A stretch of 64,000 nt of DNA, taken from Rhizophagus irregularis. Its lineage: Eukaryota; Glomeromycota; Glomeromycetes; Glomerales; Glomeraceae. The notes under the pieces are model-generated. The model made no database searches. It worked only from the letters and a program-made list of their open reading frames with translations, and was not told the origin of the DNA. The stretch spans positions 620,001 to 684,000 of the forward strand of contig NC_089455.1 in NCBI RefSeq assembly GCF_026210795.1, given 5' to 3'. Positions 21,936 to 33,760 of the stretch are shown in pieces. Both the position numbers and the translations under genes were made by a program. Position 1 is the stretch's first letter. Each line of letters begins with the position of its first letter.

Positions 21936-24900
21936 AAGGGGTGGAGGGGGGGACAACTTGTTTGTTGTGTTACCTTATATTACCATTACGAACTGTCCTC
22001 CCCTGAATTTATTGATCACCTTATTCATTGTTATATCTACAAAATATACCGAGTCTACAATTTTTGATACATAACATTTTTAAAAGCCGATGTTCGAAAT
22101 TAGATTAGTGTAGTTAAAAGCCGTTTACTATTGAAGTTTCATAATCATAAGTGCATTATTGACATTCTAGTTAGCTCAAATAAGTTTATTCAAAGTTTTA
22201 ATATACTGTTTTTTAAATTTTACAATAAAATTTCTTTATTATAATTGAACAAACATTTACATTTTTCATTATTCTGTTTATTCCATAAAAATATTCCTTT
22301 TTTTAAGAGCTTCTTCGATAAACGGTGTTGAATTTTTCAATTTAGAAATAATTATGGGTACTAATTTTTGTTTTCTTTTATATGGTGTGGAATGCCCAAA
22401 AGCCCAGATTATCCACAATAATTCTGATACTGAAAACATTTTGGCAAACGAATCTTCAGCTTTTTCAAGTTGCGCCCATACCCGAAGCTGTTCTAAAGCA
22501 TGAACAGGATTAGTAGGTAGATTTGCCTTTTTCATAAGAGAGGATTTTTTATTTTCTATTGTAGAATGGCTTGAACGCATTGTCTTTAAACTTTCTCTTA
22601 AGCTCGCAGTACCTTTTTCTGGAATGTAATGATTAACATCTCTCCAAGTTTTTTGATGACTCCTCATATAGATCGTGATGCATCTTTCATAAATAAACCC
22701 AATTTCCTCATTTTCCAATCCAACATCACCTGAAGATTTCAAAATTGTGATAAACATTTGATTCAAACGTAAGTTAGAAAGAAGACTATTTTTTACATAA
22801 TGAAGGATATTTGGTCCCAACTCATTATGTTTCTTAAATAGGTCAATTACTAGGGATTCTAAATAATACATGAACTGAGTGAATTCAGATCCAGGTATAA
22901 TATTAGTGGTCTGTGATTTTATTTTTATCACATATTCGACCTTTTCTTCACAGAGAGCTCCAAGTAAAGTATGCATTGCCCAAAATTTTGGATGGGAATT
23001 CATTATATAATCTCTTTTAAGTAATTTGAAGAGTACCCAACCAATAATATAAGAAAATTTTTGTGATTCTGCTTGGTTTAAAGTAATAATTTTCCTAGGA
23101 GTCATGGTAGAATCTGCACAGTCCTGCACGTTTCTGTTTTCATGAAAATCACCTTTAAATATTTCCTCTATCACTTTACGAACAAGGAAGTATGCAACCA
23201 ATCTTTGTGTGTCAGAATGATTTTGCGAAATAATCTTTTGAAATTCTAAATACCAAACGCCAGAACATAAATAGTTATTCAGGCTACTTTCCAAATGAGA
23301 AACCCATGCAGCCATCCAAAGGCTTCCTTTTCTTTTTGGAATTAATTTTAAAGCAATATTTTTGATATCGCTTTTCCATTTTTCTAACATAGAAATAATT
23401 TCATCATTATAGAGACACAAATTGAAAAGCCATTGATGTTCTTCTTGAAGAAATGAGATTTTTTGATTTTGTTGATTAATTTCATTATTGACAGATGAAA
23501 TTGGAATTTCAATTTTACCCATAAACAAATCATCTAGAAGAAGGCTTTCAAAAATTCGTCACGTAAAGGGAGACATATTGGACAATCGTATAATATGATT
23601 TGTCAAGATGGGATGTATATTGTTATCTTTAGATTTTTTTGTTCTATAATCACTATAAAAAAAAAGTTACTAATCATCTATTTAAATATAAAATTTAGTT
23701 TATAAAAAATACTCACTAATGAGTAAGACAATCAATTTCCATTCCACCGTGATTCGATTTTCCATAATTAAAGCTTTTGATTTCAGAAGTCATCTTTGCA
23801 GTAACCTGAAATTTATTTAATGCATGACCATATCCTTTCAATGTTTGCATGGAAGAGTCACCTCTAAGCTGTCAAATTGTACCAAATAATCCTTCCAACA
23901 TATTCTGTGATACCCTACGTGGTTCAATAATTGAATTTGGATATAATTTAAAAATTTCTTCTGCCATTCCCAAAAAACCTTGAATGGATAAGAGCAGATC
24001 GAACTGACACTGTGGTGAGATCCAGTTTATGTTGTTGGCCTTTTGCTTATCTCTAAATACAAACCAATCAAGAATATTTTTTAAAGTTTGAAACCGAAAA
24101 TCAGCAAGACCTTCCAAAGGTTTCTTGCTATGAAAAATTTGCCGGTAAAGGTATGAGTAATGTATAAATTCCTAAATAAAAATTAATTATTATTTTGTTT
24201 TTAAATTTTAATAAATTTTTATTCTATTTACCCTTGTTCCTGCAGATATTTCCTTTAATCCATCAATTGCTTTCATTGCATTTTCAACATCCTTTGATAA
24301 AGTTTGTTCAGCAAGATCAACTCTCATCTTACTCCAAGAAGTGAGCCAAACGTGACGTTTTGTAAGTCTTGTAATTTTTGCCGTTGAATTTTGAATAGTA
24401 TAATCATAAACACCTTGAATATGACGCTAGCTAACTTCTTTTCCATCTATCATTATTTCTCTAATATTTCGGCCTTTTCCAATATGACTTTTTGAAAGAT
24501 TATTTCAGAGTTTTTTGAAAACATGTGTAGGATCACTAATGAAAAACCATGACGTACCAGTAATTGGATTAATGGTTTTATAATTCATCCAATATACCTG
24601 AGCATCATAAAGAGGTTTAATGTATATATTCTGTGATTCAACTGCCATTTTCCATTCTTCATTAGTAGATAAAATTTTAATAATATAAGTTTGTGTTGCA
24701 GAATCAAGATTTGTAATGACAGCCTTATGCCATTTATTGTCTTTTGGACTTTTGAATTCACAGAAATCGTTAATCTCCCAATTCAGTTTGATAGGCATTG
24801 GTGGCCTTAATAAGTTGCGATCTATTTCAAATTCACTAGAAGAGGATAGATCCAGTAAACATACTGTAAATTTGCTACGATCAAGGTTAGTTTTTACAAT

Positions 24901-27430
24901 TTTTGCTCGTTCATAATTATTTTTTCCTATATTGACTTCAACAATATCTCCTAAAGACCAGAATGAAGCCCACCAATCAAAACTTTTGATATGATTTCTG
25001 TTTTCTCCAGCATCATCACAAATAGATCCACAAGTATGGATACCAATACATTCAAGATTAGCCGCAAGTTGGAAAAGTATATTATTAATTTCATGAGCGG
25101 TAAAAGTATTAATTCCATAATATGCTATAGGATATGCAAAATTACAAGTAGCAGAGTGCCAAACGATTTGATGCACCTGGGTTGCCAAGTTTTGATCGTG
25201 ATCTTCTAAAACAGATAAGTTACTGCTATTATCTGTTTGCAACTCCTTTTCACATTGCATCATAAATGATTGCAGTTCTTCTTTTTCATTTTCAAAATCC
25301 AAATATCCAACATAGCAATTATCTCGTTGACTCCAAAGTAAACCTATTAAATGTTAAATTCAAATAAGTTTTTAGAAAGTTATTTTTAAAATATTTTATT
25401 AAAAAAATATACCTTTTTGTATTTTAAAAGAATCATGGGAAAAAAATCCAATTCGACCACAATTGCCAATGTTTTCTATTGCCATTTTTTCCAGAATATG
25501 ACGAGCAGTTTTATTTTGCCATCCTGAATATTGCTGATTTTCGTTTATATAGTTTTTTATTGTAGATATTGAAGGTAATCGCATAATGCCTTTCATTGCT
25601 TCGTAAGTAGCATGGCCTGCTCGGCTATATACAGAAATAGTCCATCGTATAAACCTAATGAATTAAATTAAATTGTTAAATATATTTTATTTAATTATTT
25701 TCTTTTAATTGCACTATAGTGACTATACACTTACATCGGATGATATCTCACTCCATTAGCTTTTTCACTTTGAATTCTAATTAATTCTTGAAAAATCGGA
25801 TTAAAGGAAGAAATATCAATTTTATTTTCCATAATCTTGTTAAATACTTTTTTAGCAATCTGGCTCAGCTCTTCCGATACCCTTTCTTCTTCATCTTCCA
25901 CTTTTCGTTGAAGCTGAGCTTGCAAGTTATATATGATTTGGTCCTTATTTACAATTTTCTTAAGAAAAAAAAAAAAATATTATGCTAAATTAACTTCTCA
26001 TAACTTTAAATCAATATCATTATTCATAAATAATTACCTTTCTTTGAAGCTGAATTTTTTTTGCTAAAACTTCTTGAGAAGTATAGATAACTTTAACAGG
26101 TAAAGTATTTGTTTGATTTCGGTTTTTAATTTTAATAAGTGTATTCTTTAATTTTTGACAATTTTCATATATATTTGTTTCAGTTACTAACAAATAACAG
26201 TCTATTCTTCTATAAGTTTCATTATGTTGACTTTGATTCTCTAGAATTGCAAAAGGTTCGTGAATATTATAAGAATTTTTTTTATTTCTCACAAGATGAA
26301 TATCACAGAGCTTAACTATTTGTTTAAAACCTAAAATATAAACTTTTTTTAACTTATATATATAAATTAATAATAAGAATAACTAAAGATTTTTTACCTT
26401 TAGTTTTTTGCCCAATGCAAATTCTTGTCATAGATACATAATGAATTGTTTTATCTATTTCTGAAAGAGTTCTTTCAGTTGCAATTCCTGTCACTATTCC
26501 ATTTATTTCTTTAACACTTTTTCCCAAAATATACAGTTCGTAAGAAATTAAATTTTTTTGCCATTTAATAATTAGATCCTTTTCTAATTTTTGTTCATTT
26601 TCGAAAAATGTAACACCAATTCCATCAATAATTTCTCTTATTCCTACACCAAAAAACTTATGATTTGAATTTGTAAGCATTTTTATCAATGATGTAACTT
26701 CAGCAATACTTGTTGGATTATAATTTTTCCAATATGGAATTTGCTCTGTTCTTAATAATGAAGCTAAATTAAAACTAGAAGAATTTGGTTCAAAAAAAAT
26801 TGTGACAAGTGCTGACCGTTCCCCACTAAATACTCTTTTATTTTTGAGAAACTTGATCCAAGAAGCAAAAGTACTAAATTTTTCATTAGTTTTTTTATCA
26901 AAAACGTAAAAAGTTTTGTCTTTTTTATCGTAAACCAAGAGTCCCTCTACATATTGTGTTTTCTTATAAAAAAAATAAACTAATTTGCCATTAAACTCTG
27001 GTCGAAGACGGTATAATTCTTGAAGAGCTTCAGGAAATTTGGTTTTTTTTGATATTTGAATATTGGTATAATCATTTAAAACACGTTTCTAAAAAATGAA
27101 AATACGTTTTAAAATAAACTTTTCAGTAAAATAGCTTAAAAATTATTTTTCTTACCATAGTTACTGAAAATAAATCGCCGATGGAGAATTTTTTTTTCTA
27201 GAAACGTTTAATTGCAAATAAAAAAACCTAGACGTGATAAAAAAGATCTATCGTGAATCATATTTCAACGATTACATAATTTGATAAGTAGATTTTTTTA
27301 ATTGCAAGGGTATTTTTTACATTGATCATAATATTTTATTAGTAACATATATAAAATTTATATGTAGGACAGTTTTATTGATTAGATATAATATTATGTA
27401 ACAATAAAGTTGTCCCCCCCTCCACCCCTA
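21936..27430 (-). mobile_element. P-element-like DNA transposon with G-rich TIRs
   Basis: About 5.5 kb bounded by a perfect 22-bp inverted repeat, AGGGGTGG then AGGGGGGG then ACAACT (left about 21937-21958, right about 27408-27429). Outside lie ATAATATC (21928-21935) and ATAATATT (27432-27439), a 7-of-8 match. This fits the 8-bp TSD typical of P elements. It carries a single multi-exon transposase pseudogene on the minus strand. Confidence 0.75.
22278..27158 (-). pseudogene. P-element/THAP9-like transposase, inactivated by stop codons
   Basis: Predicted minus-strand exons, 5' to 3': ATG at 27158-27156, 27089-26398, 26330-26038, 25958-25735, 25654-25413, 25343-24232, 24171-23717, 23652-22278. 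Order of parts: N-terminal domain of unknown type, coiled coil (KKIQLQRK; QLQRKVEDEEERVSEE), catalytic block 1 (FFSHDSFKIQKG, then CYVGYLDFE), block 2 (GSICDDAGENRNH), two Tudor/Agenet-like modules, the FISDPTHVFKKL(R)NNLSKSHIG block matching the DPPHLLK..RN motif of P-type transposases, then SQNMLEGLFGTI(R) with the final acidic residue, and a C-terminal helical domain. In-frame stops: 24505-24507 TGA, 24427-24429 TAG, 23872-23874 TGA, 23559-23561 TGA. No THAP finger is visible. Family call is by motif only. Confidence 0.72.
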
Positions 27431-27439
27431 GATAATATT

Positions 27440-29590
27440 GCATATGCAATATATAAATTATTTTAATAATAAATTATAAAAATACTACAATTTAAAATTA
27501 ACTAATTACTTAAATTAAATCCTTATATCAAAAAATATATATAATAATAAGATAGTAAATAGTATTATTTATTTTAATTAATAAATATATGAAATACATT
27601 TTTAAAATTGCAATTACTTGCTATTTACTAATTAAAAAAGAATAAATAATAACTTATTAAAATTGCCTTATTAAGACAAATTTAATGGTAATAAAATCAC
27701 ATTTTTGGTATTAATAAATATCTAGTTAGTATTATATAAATAAAACATATTTAATTTCTTATGATTTAATGAAAAAAATATATATATATAGCTTATTAAA
27801 TCGTATTAGATTTATTTTATTAGGACAGTTTAAATGGTAATAAAATTATATTTTTCCCATCAGTAAATAATAAGTTGATATTATAAAAAAATATCACATT
27901 TTGTAAAAATATAATTTCTCATTATTAATTTGTAATCTGCAAATAAAGTAAAAAGTCTTATATCAAAAATTAATGTAATTATATAATAGTGTAGAATCTG
28001 ATATTATTTGGCTTACTTTTTGTTAAAAATCCAGTAAATTTTTTGAGTATTATAAATGACTTACTTATAGGCTTAAAGATAAAAAATACCTTATTTTTAA
28101 TATTATGAATAATGGATTTTTACTTTTAAATTTATAGGAAAGTTATTTCTAATTATTGAAAATTTTACTGAACTTCTAGTAAAAAGTTAGCTAAATAGTA
28201 TAATTTTATGTTAATAGTTTTAGTTTTACATTATATTTAAAAAATTTGTACTTTAATTTACCATATTTTCAGATTTCATGCTATTATATATTACTATACA
28301 TAACTTAACTCTAGGTTTTAATAATTAGATTCTTTACTTTTTATACAGATCACAAATTAAGTACTAATAAAAAAATGCAATTTTATTACTATTCAAACTG
28401 TCTTAATGTGAATCTTATAATTTACCAGATATAGATATCAGGGCAATTTGCTAAAATGATGCATTTCAAATGTTACTTATCTGATTAGTTAACAGTATAC
28501 ATGTGAAGTTTCATAGTGGAATAATAAATAATTTAAGTTAATAATAATAGAATAGTTATATAGTTTTTTACTTTACAGTTAAATCTTGATATACCGAATT
28601 TATGATTCAGGATTAAAAGTTCAGTATATAGATCATATCGGCGAATTTGATTCATCATCCAAATACGTTGAATTTTATAGCAACAAAGATGCAGCAAAAA
28701 TAGAATATGTAATACAATAATCCGATAAGTATATTCGACTTTTAAAAAATACAGTTTAGTGCGATTTAAAATTTGGCCAGAATTAGCGTAATTTTGGCTA
28801 AAATTAACGATTATATTAAAATACGAAGATTAAATAAAAAACAAATTTCTAGCATTCTTTTCACTAGAATCGTTGTAATGTAATAGCTACTTTAACCATA
28901 TATATGACTAGTTTAACTTTACATACGCTTTTAATAAATAATGCATTCAATGACGTAAATTATTATTAGATAAAAGATAATAATTAAAAGTGTTGACATG
29001 TGGCTAATTATGAGGTACTTTGTTAAACTAAATTTTTTTACTCAAAATGTTTTCACGCTAATAGTAAACTTGCTACAATAAGAAAGCAGTGAAATATATC
29101 CTTCACCCTGAGGTACGATCTGGATGAATCTGATCAATCCATTAGCTAGATAATCCCAGACTAAAAATTCCCTTCTCCTTTAAATGCCTTCAAAAGCTGT
29201 TCCATTAATACTGAAGTGGTTCCTTTCTATAAAAAAATAAATAAATAAAGAGGTGTTAGTAACTTTTACTAAAATCCCTAATTAAAAAAAAAAATCTGCC
29301 ATCTTTATCTTTAAAATACCTTTCAAGGTGGTTCGACAGATAATCCAGTTAATCTTGATGATTTGGATCACATCTTTATGATGACCCATTACAACATCCC
29401 AAGATCTACATAAATTCGTTATTGACAAATTTCAACTGAAATTCCACACTTCAGAACCATAAAAAAAAGAATGAATGAAACGTTAGTGAGTTTCCATTTA
29501 AAAAAAGTCATTCGAAAAGAAGTGCGAGATACACAAATAAAAAAATACTTTAATATATTATTTTCTTTGAAGATCTTTTCAAAAGCTCGA
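27440..29590. other. AT-rich repeat relics, no gene
   Basis: Contains diverged copies of a motif TTTAATGGTAATAAAATCAC (about 27680 and 27826), also seen in altered form inside the MITE at 56637. Near 28578 a pogo/Tigger-like end (CAGTTAAATCTTGATATACC) has no visible partner. A ggccagaatta motif (28770) recurs near 35010 and 57535. From about 29100 a less AT-rich stretch leads into the microexon run, perhaps its 3' part. Confidence 0.45.
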
Positions 29591-29599
29591 AAAACTTAC

Positions 29600-30984
29600 C
29601 TATGTTCGATGCGATACCATTCCTACAAATATAAAAAAGTTAAAAAAATCATTTTTAAATAGATTCAAAAAGCGAAATGTAGTAATCATTTCGTTCCTCT
29701 CACCAAATTTCTTATTCCAAGATTCCTGAAAAATTACCTAAAAAAGGAAAAAACTGTTAGTTAATAGTTCGTAAATAAACAAGAAAAAGTACCACACGCC
29801 ATTACGCACGTCTAAGAAATCCGCCTAAAAAGGAAAAAAAAAGAAATCGTTAGTTAAAGTTTTGTTAAATTATAAAGAAAAAAGTACTGGAACTTACAGA
29901 TTCTAAGAACAAGCTGTCTGAAACCTAAAGAAAAGAAATAAATGAACAAAATGAACATTAGTAAAAGAAAACGAAACAAAGAAAAAATAATGAAAAAAAT
30001 TTGGGCATTAACCTTTATTTCCAAAGAGAACCGTCAAGCCTAAAAAAGAAAAAATCGCTGGCACCTAAAAAAAAAAAGAGCCAGCCAAAGAAAGAATAAA
30101 TTAGTAAAGAAAATGACGGAAAAATAAAATTAAAGTAAAAGAATACCAATCTCTATTCCGTAAAAGAAAGCTGCAGAAACCTAAGAAAAAGTATTAGAAC
30201 CTAAAAAAATGAAAAAGTAAGGTGAAAATTAGTAATGAAATGAAAAGAAAAAAAAATAACCTGAAGAGAACAAGCAAACCTAGAGAAATCTGAAAAAAAG
30301 AAGCCGCTAAAATCTAAAAGAAAAAAAAGACAAAATCTACAAAAAAGAAAAATAAAAGTTAATAAAAAGGCAAAAGAAAACAAGACAGAAGAAAACAAAA
30401 AAGAAGGACACCACCTCTATTTTCAGAGAGAATTGGCAAAATCTAAAAGAAATGAAAAAATTGGAAAAAATGAACTATTAGTAAAGTTCACTAAAATAAA
30501 ATACAAAAAAATAGAAATTAACCTTACTAGAATCCAATATCCAAAGAGAACTGCCTAGATAAAGGAAAGAACAAACTGTTAGAAATTGTTTGTTAAAATA
30601 AAAACAATTAAGAAAAAAATAAAAATAAAAAAAACTTACCAAAATTTTGCGTCTAAGGAAACTGGAAGAACCACCTAAAAAAATATACAATCGAAATGCT
30701 AGAAAACCCAATATGGTGAGCACATCACCGTATAAATAATACACTAGGAGCTCATAATTAATAGCTTTTGGAATTTCAATATTTTTAAATTTGCTAAACT
30801 TTTCTTGAACTGCTTCGGCAAACTCTGACGTGTAATTTATTAAAGAGATGCCAAATACAAGGTCTCCAAGTCTATTTCCTATAAAGAAAAAGAAATACTA
30901 TTAATAAAAATACATTAATATTAAACCTTTCCCTAAAAACTTACTGAGGCATATATATAATATACACTTTTCAGGTTATCTGTT
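29600..30984 (-). CDS. putative multi-microexon gene (partial model, function unknown)
   Basis: Minus-strand exon-like blocks with canonical splice signals, 5' to 3': 30984-30945, 30877-30640, 30554-30528, 30442-30415, 30313-30261, 30180-30147, 30039-30013, 29924-29898, 29824-29810 (donor GTGCGT; a longer form ends at 29793), 29737-29704, 29622-29600. Introns are 55-130 nt with TTNACTAAC/TACTAAT branch sites, T-runs and TTTTAG ends. From 30877 one frame stays open over seven joins (NRLGDLVFGISLINYTSEF, AVLFGYWIL, ILPILSENR, SGFFFSDFSRFACSLQ, VSAAFFYGIEI, LTVLFGNK, FRQLVLRI). Several exons are exactly 27-28 nt and resemble each other (TTCTCTTTGGAAATA). The 5'-most block does not join in frame and the 3' end is unresolved. 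No family recognised. It could be a living gene or a relic of the same kind of array as at 14-19 kb. Confidence 0.4.
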
Positions 30985-31365
30985 CTAAAAAAATAGTTTT
31001 AAAAAAAATCCCGCAAAAAAAATTCATGTACAGTACATGTTGTGCTCAGATCGATTCTTGTCTGTCAGATTACAATTGTCAGGTATATAAATAGATTAAA
31101 TAAGTAAGGTCAAGTTTTCAATTTGGGAAATGATCATCAGGCTTATAACTAAATTTGGATTGAATACAGGTTTTAATCTTGATTTAAAAGCATAACAAAT
31201 TTTGATCTGATAGCCATTTTTGACGCATCTTTTTTTTTAAATATTTTTTTTTTCATTATTATGATATTAAATTTTTTCAAATAATTTTTTTTATTACTTA
31301 TCACATTTTTAATATATTCGTTTTTTATTTTTATAAATCTAGTATAATTACGTAAAACATAAATT
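30985..31365. other. spacer between microexon run and transposase relic
   Basis: Holds a short palindrome CATGTACAGTACATG (about 31025) and AT-rich DNA. No coding sequence seen. Confidence 0.4.
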
Positions 31366-33600
31366 ATGAAAGAAGAAGGCACTTATCCTAAAAGTTCATT
31401 TATAAAACTTTTTGATAATAAAAGAACCTATTTTTACGAGATAATAAAAGAGGGAACATATCCTCTTACAGAACAACTTCATTATACCAGGAATCCGAAA
31501 CATCCAATTCCTCATAATTATGTTGTCAAGACCCAATATGGAAAAGCAACGTATACAGTTGAACGTTCAATCGAATATGTGGAAAAAAAACCCTTATACA
31601 AAATTTGCTTTGGAGTTAACTTTTCGAAGTACGTTACGGGAGACATACAGATGCTGCCTGCAAGTATTATCGGGTACATTTATTTTTTAAAAATATTTTT
31701 TATTGTTGAAATAAATATTAACTAATTATTCTATTAGGAGTTTAATGGAATGAAAGAAATGGAGAAAAATCGAAATAGGGACCAGTCAAACAAAGAAAAT
31801 AAAGGAAAAATATCTGGTCCTTTACTTTTTGGTCTCAAGTTACTTAGTGTTGAACGAGTGCGTAGAACAATGTCTCTAGATCTTAAAATTCGGCCATTTA
31901 TTGATCTTGGTAATTCTCAAAAACGTCGCAGAATACTTGGATTATCGCAGAGTATTTTAGATATTGTTGAAAGAGAAAGAGACAATACATTTCATCCAGA
32001 TGATCAAATAAAACTTAAACAAATAAAATTTGAGATAGATGATGATGTATATGATATTAATTTTGGAAAGGTGAATAAAATAGAGGAAATAAAAAAAATT
32101 GAAGCAGTAGTTAAATCTTTGGATAAAGGTCGTATATCGAAGAAGCTTATCGATCTCTAGCACGAATTGAAGATCTTCCACGTGAAAAGGCAGTATGTGA
32201 TATACGGCAAAAAATTAATGCAGAAATGAAGAAACAGGTCCCACTAACTCTTGTTGATTTATTGCAACCGACTAAATTTGAACCAATTAGAGAAGAACCA
32301 AATATTACTGATAGTGAAATTATTACAAATATGTTAGAATTAATTGGAAAAGGAGGTCAACGTCGTATAACAGATATTTTAAACTATATAATACCATTAT
32401 ATATTGAAAAAGGAATTTTAATTCCTAGACAATCAACATTACATATTCGAATTTCATTTATGGGCGATGTGGATAATGTGAAGCAAAATGTAATGTGAAG
32501 GCCATAACGACATTATTGAATTGATTTAAATGGATTACAAAAACCAGATAACCACTATACTTTGGTTTTATATCCAGGAGCTGAAACATATGAGTCTCTT
32601 AAGAATGTATTAACTCCTTTAATTTCTGATTTATGTATATTAAAAGAGAAAGGTTTTAATCAAATAGGTGGCAACCAATGGCCCGTAAGAACTATATTTC
32701 AGTTCCGATTGGAAATTTTTAGCAATTTGTTTAGGAATGAATGCTGCTAATGCACAGTATTTCTGTCCATGGTGTGATTGTAATAAAAATGGCATTAATA
32801 CTACTTCAAAAAAATCAACAAATCAATGGATAATATTAAAGTCAATTATAAACAAATAAATGGCCATATTAAAGAACCTTTATTTCATATGATACCATTA
32901 CAAAATTGGGTGGTTGACGAGTTGCATATTTTTTTGCGAATAACAGATAGACTGTGGGAACTAATGATTTCTGATCTCCGCCGTGAGACTGCAAATGAAG
33001 AAATTTGGAAAGGAAAAATTTTATCGAAATGCAAAACTTAATATTTCGTTTCAATTTTGGCACGAAAAAATACAAATAATCTGTCTTATACTTTGTTAAT
33101 GGGCCCAGACAAATTAAAAGTTCTAAAAGAATTTGACCTTTTTGCTGTATTTCAATCAATAACACGAGCCATACAAATCCGTGCCTTATGGGATCAATTT
33201 AATGAACTATATCATCTAATACAAAGATAAAAAACAACTGCTGAAGGAAATCAGCGGGATGAATTTTTACGTGCAGCAAATCTTGGTTAGATGAATTTAC
33301 GCTCCTTCTACAGGACATCCAAATAGAGATAATTTTGTTAGAGCGTATCGTATTCGGGATATAAGCAAGTATATATTCATGTGTGTTATGCAATCGTATT
33401 TGCGGAGTTTGAAATTCGAAATTAAATGCAATAAGTTTGGATTGGCGCGATTTTCGTATTGCCAGTTGAAAAAAAAAATCATATGCAGGTATGCCTTTAT
33501 TTTCAAAACACATTGAAAGATGGAGGGAATAGAAATTCGCAAAAATCAGCAATTTTGGAAATGTTAGAGCATGAAAATTGGCAATTGTACTTTCGCATCA
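31366..33600 (+). pseudogene. degenerate transposase-like gene
   Basis: A long decayed plus-strand gene. The 5' part 31366-31670 (EGTYPKSSFIKLFDNKRTYF ... YKICFGVNFSKYVTGDIQML) is followed after an intron by ISGPLLFGLKLLSVERVR (31740-32160). In other frames come KKQVPLTLVDLLQPTKFEPI (32226-32500), YTLVLYPGAETYESLKNVL and LYFSSDWKFLAICLGMNAAN then QYFCPWCDC (about 32690-32780), and finally NRDNFVRAYRIRDISKY and MLEHENWQLYF (33310-33590). The DWKF..NAAN..YFCPWC block is a pattern I associate with repetitive transposase-like families of early-diverging fungi and invertebrates. I cannot name the superfamily. At least five frameshifts or stops are present. Confidence 0.6.
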
Positions 33601-33760
33601 AATAGAGTTCCTAATTTTTTTAAAAAATCCAAAAAATACAGACTCGAATAACAGGATTTTATTTGTTATCAAATAAAAAAAATGAAAAAACGTATTCAAT
33701 TGAACTAATTTATCTATATAATTTTTTTTATTATTTGCTATTTACATTATAAGATTTTCT

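Noticed and set aside
24716-25209. Plus-strand open frames within the P-like element
   Set aside because: Antisense shadows of the transposase exon.
33199-33552. Two overlapping minus-strand open frames
   Set aside because: Antisense to the recognisable plus-strand transposase remnant (NRDNFVRAYRIRDISKY).
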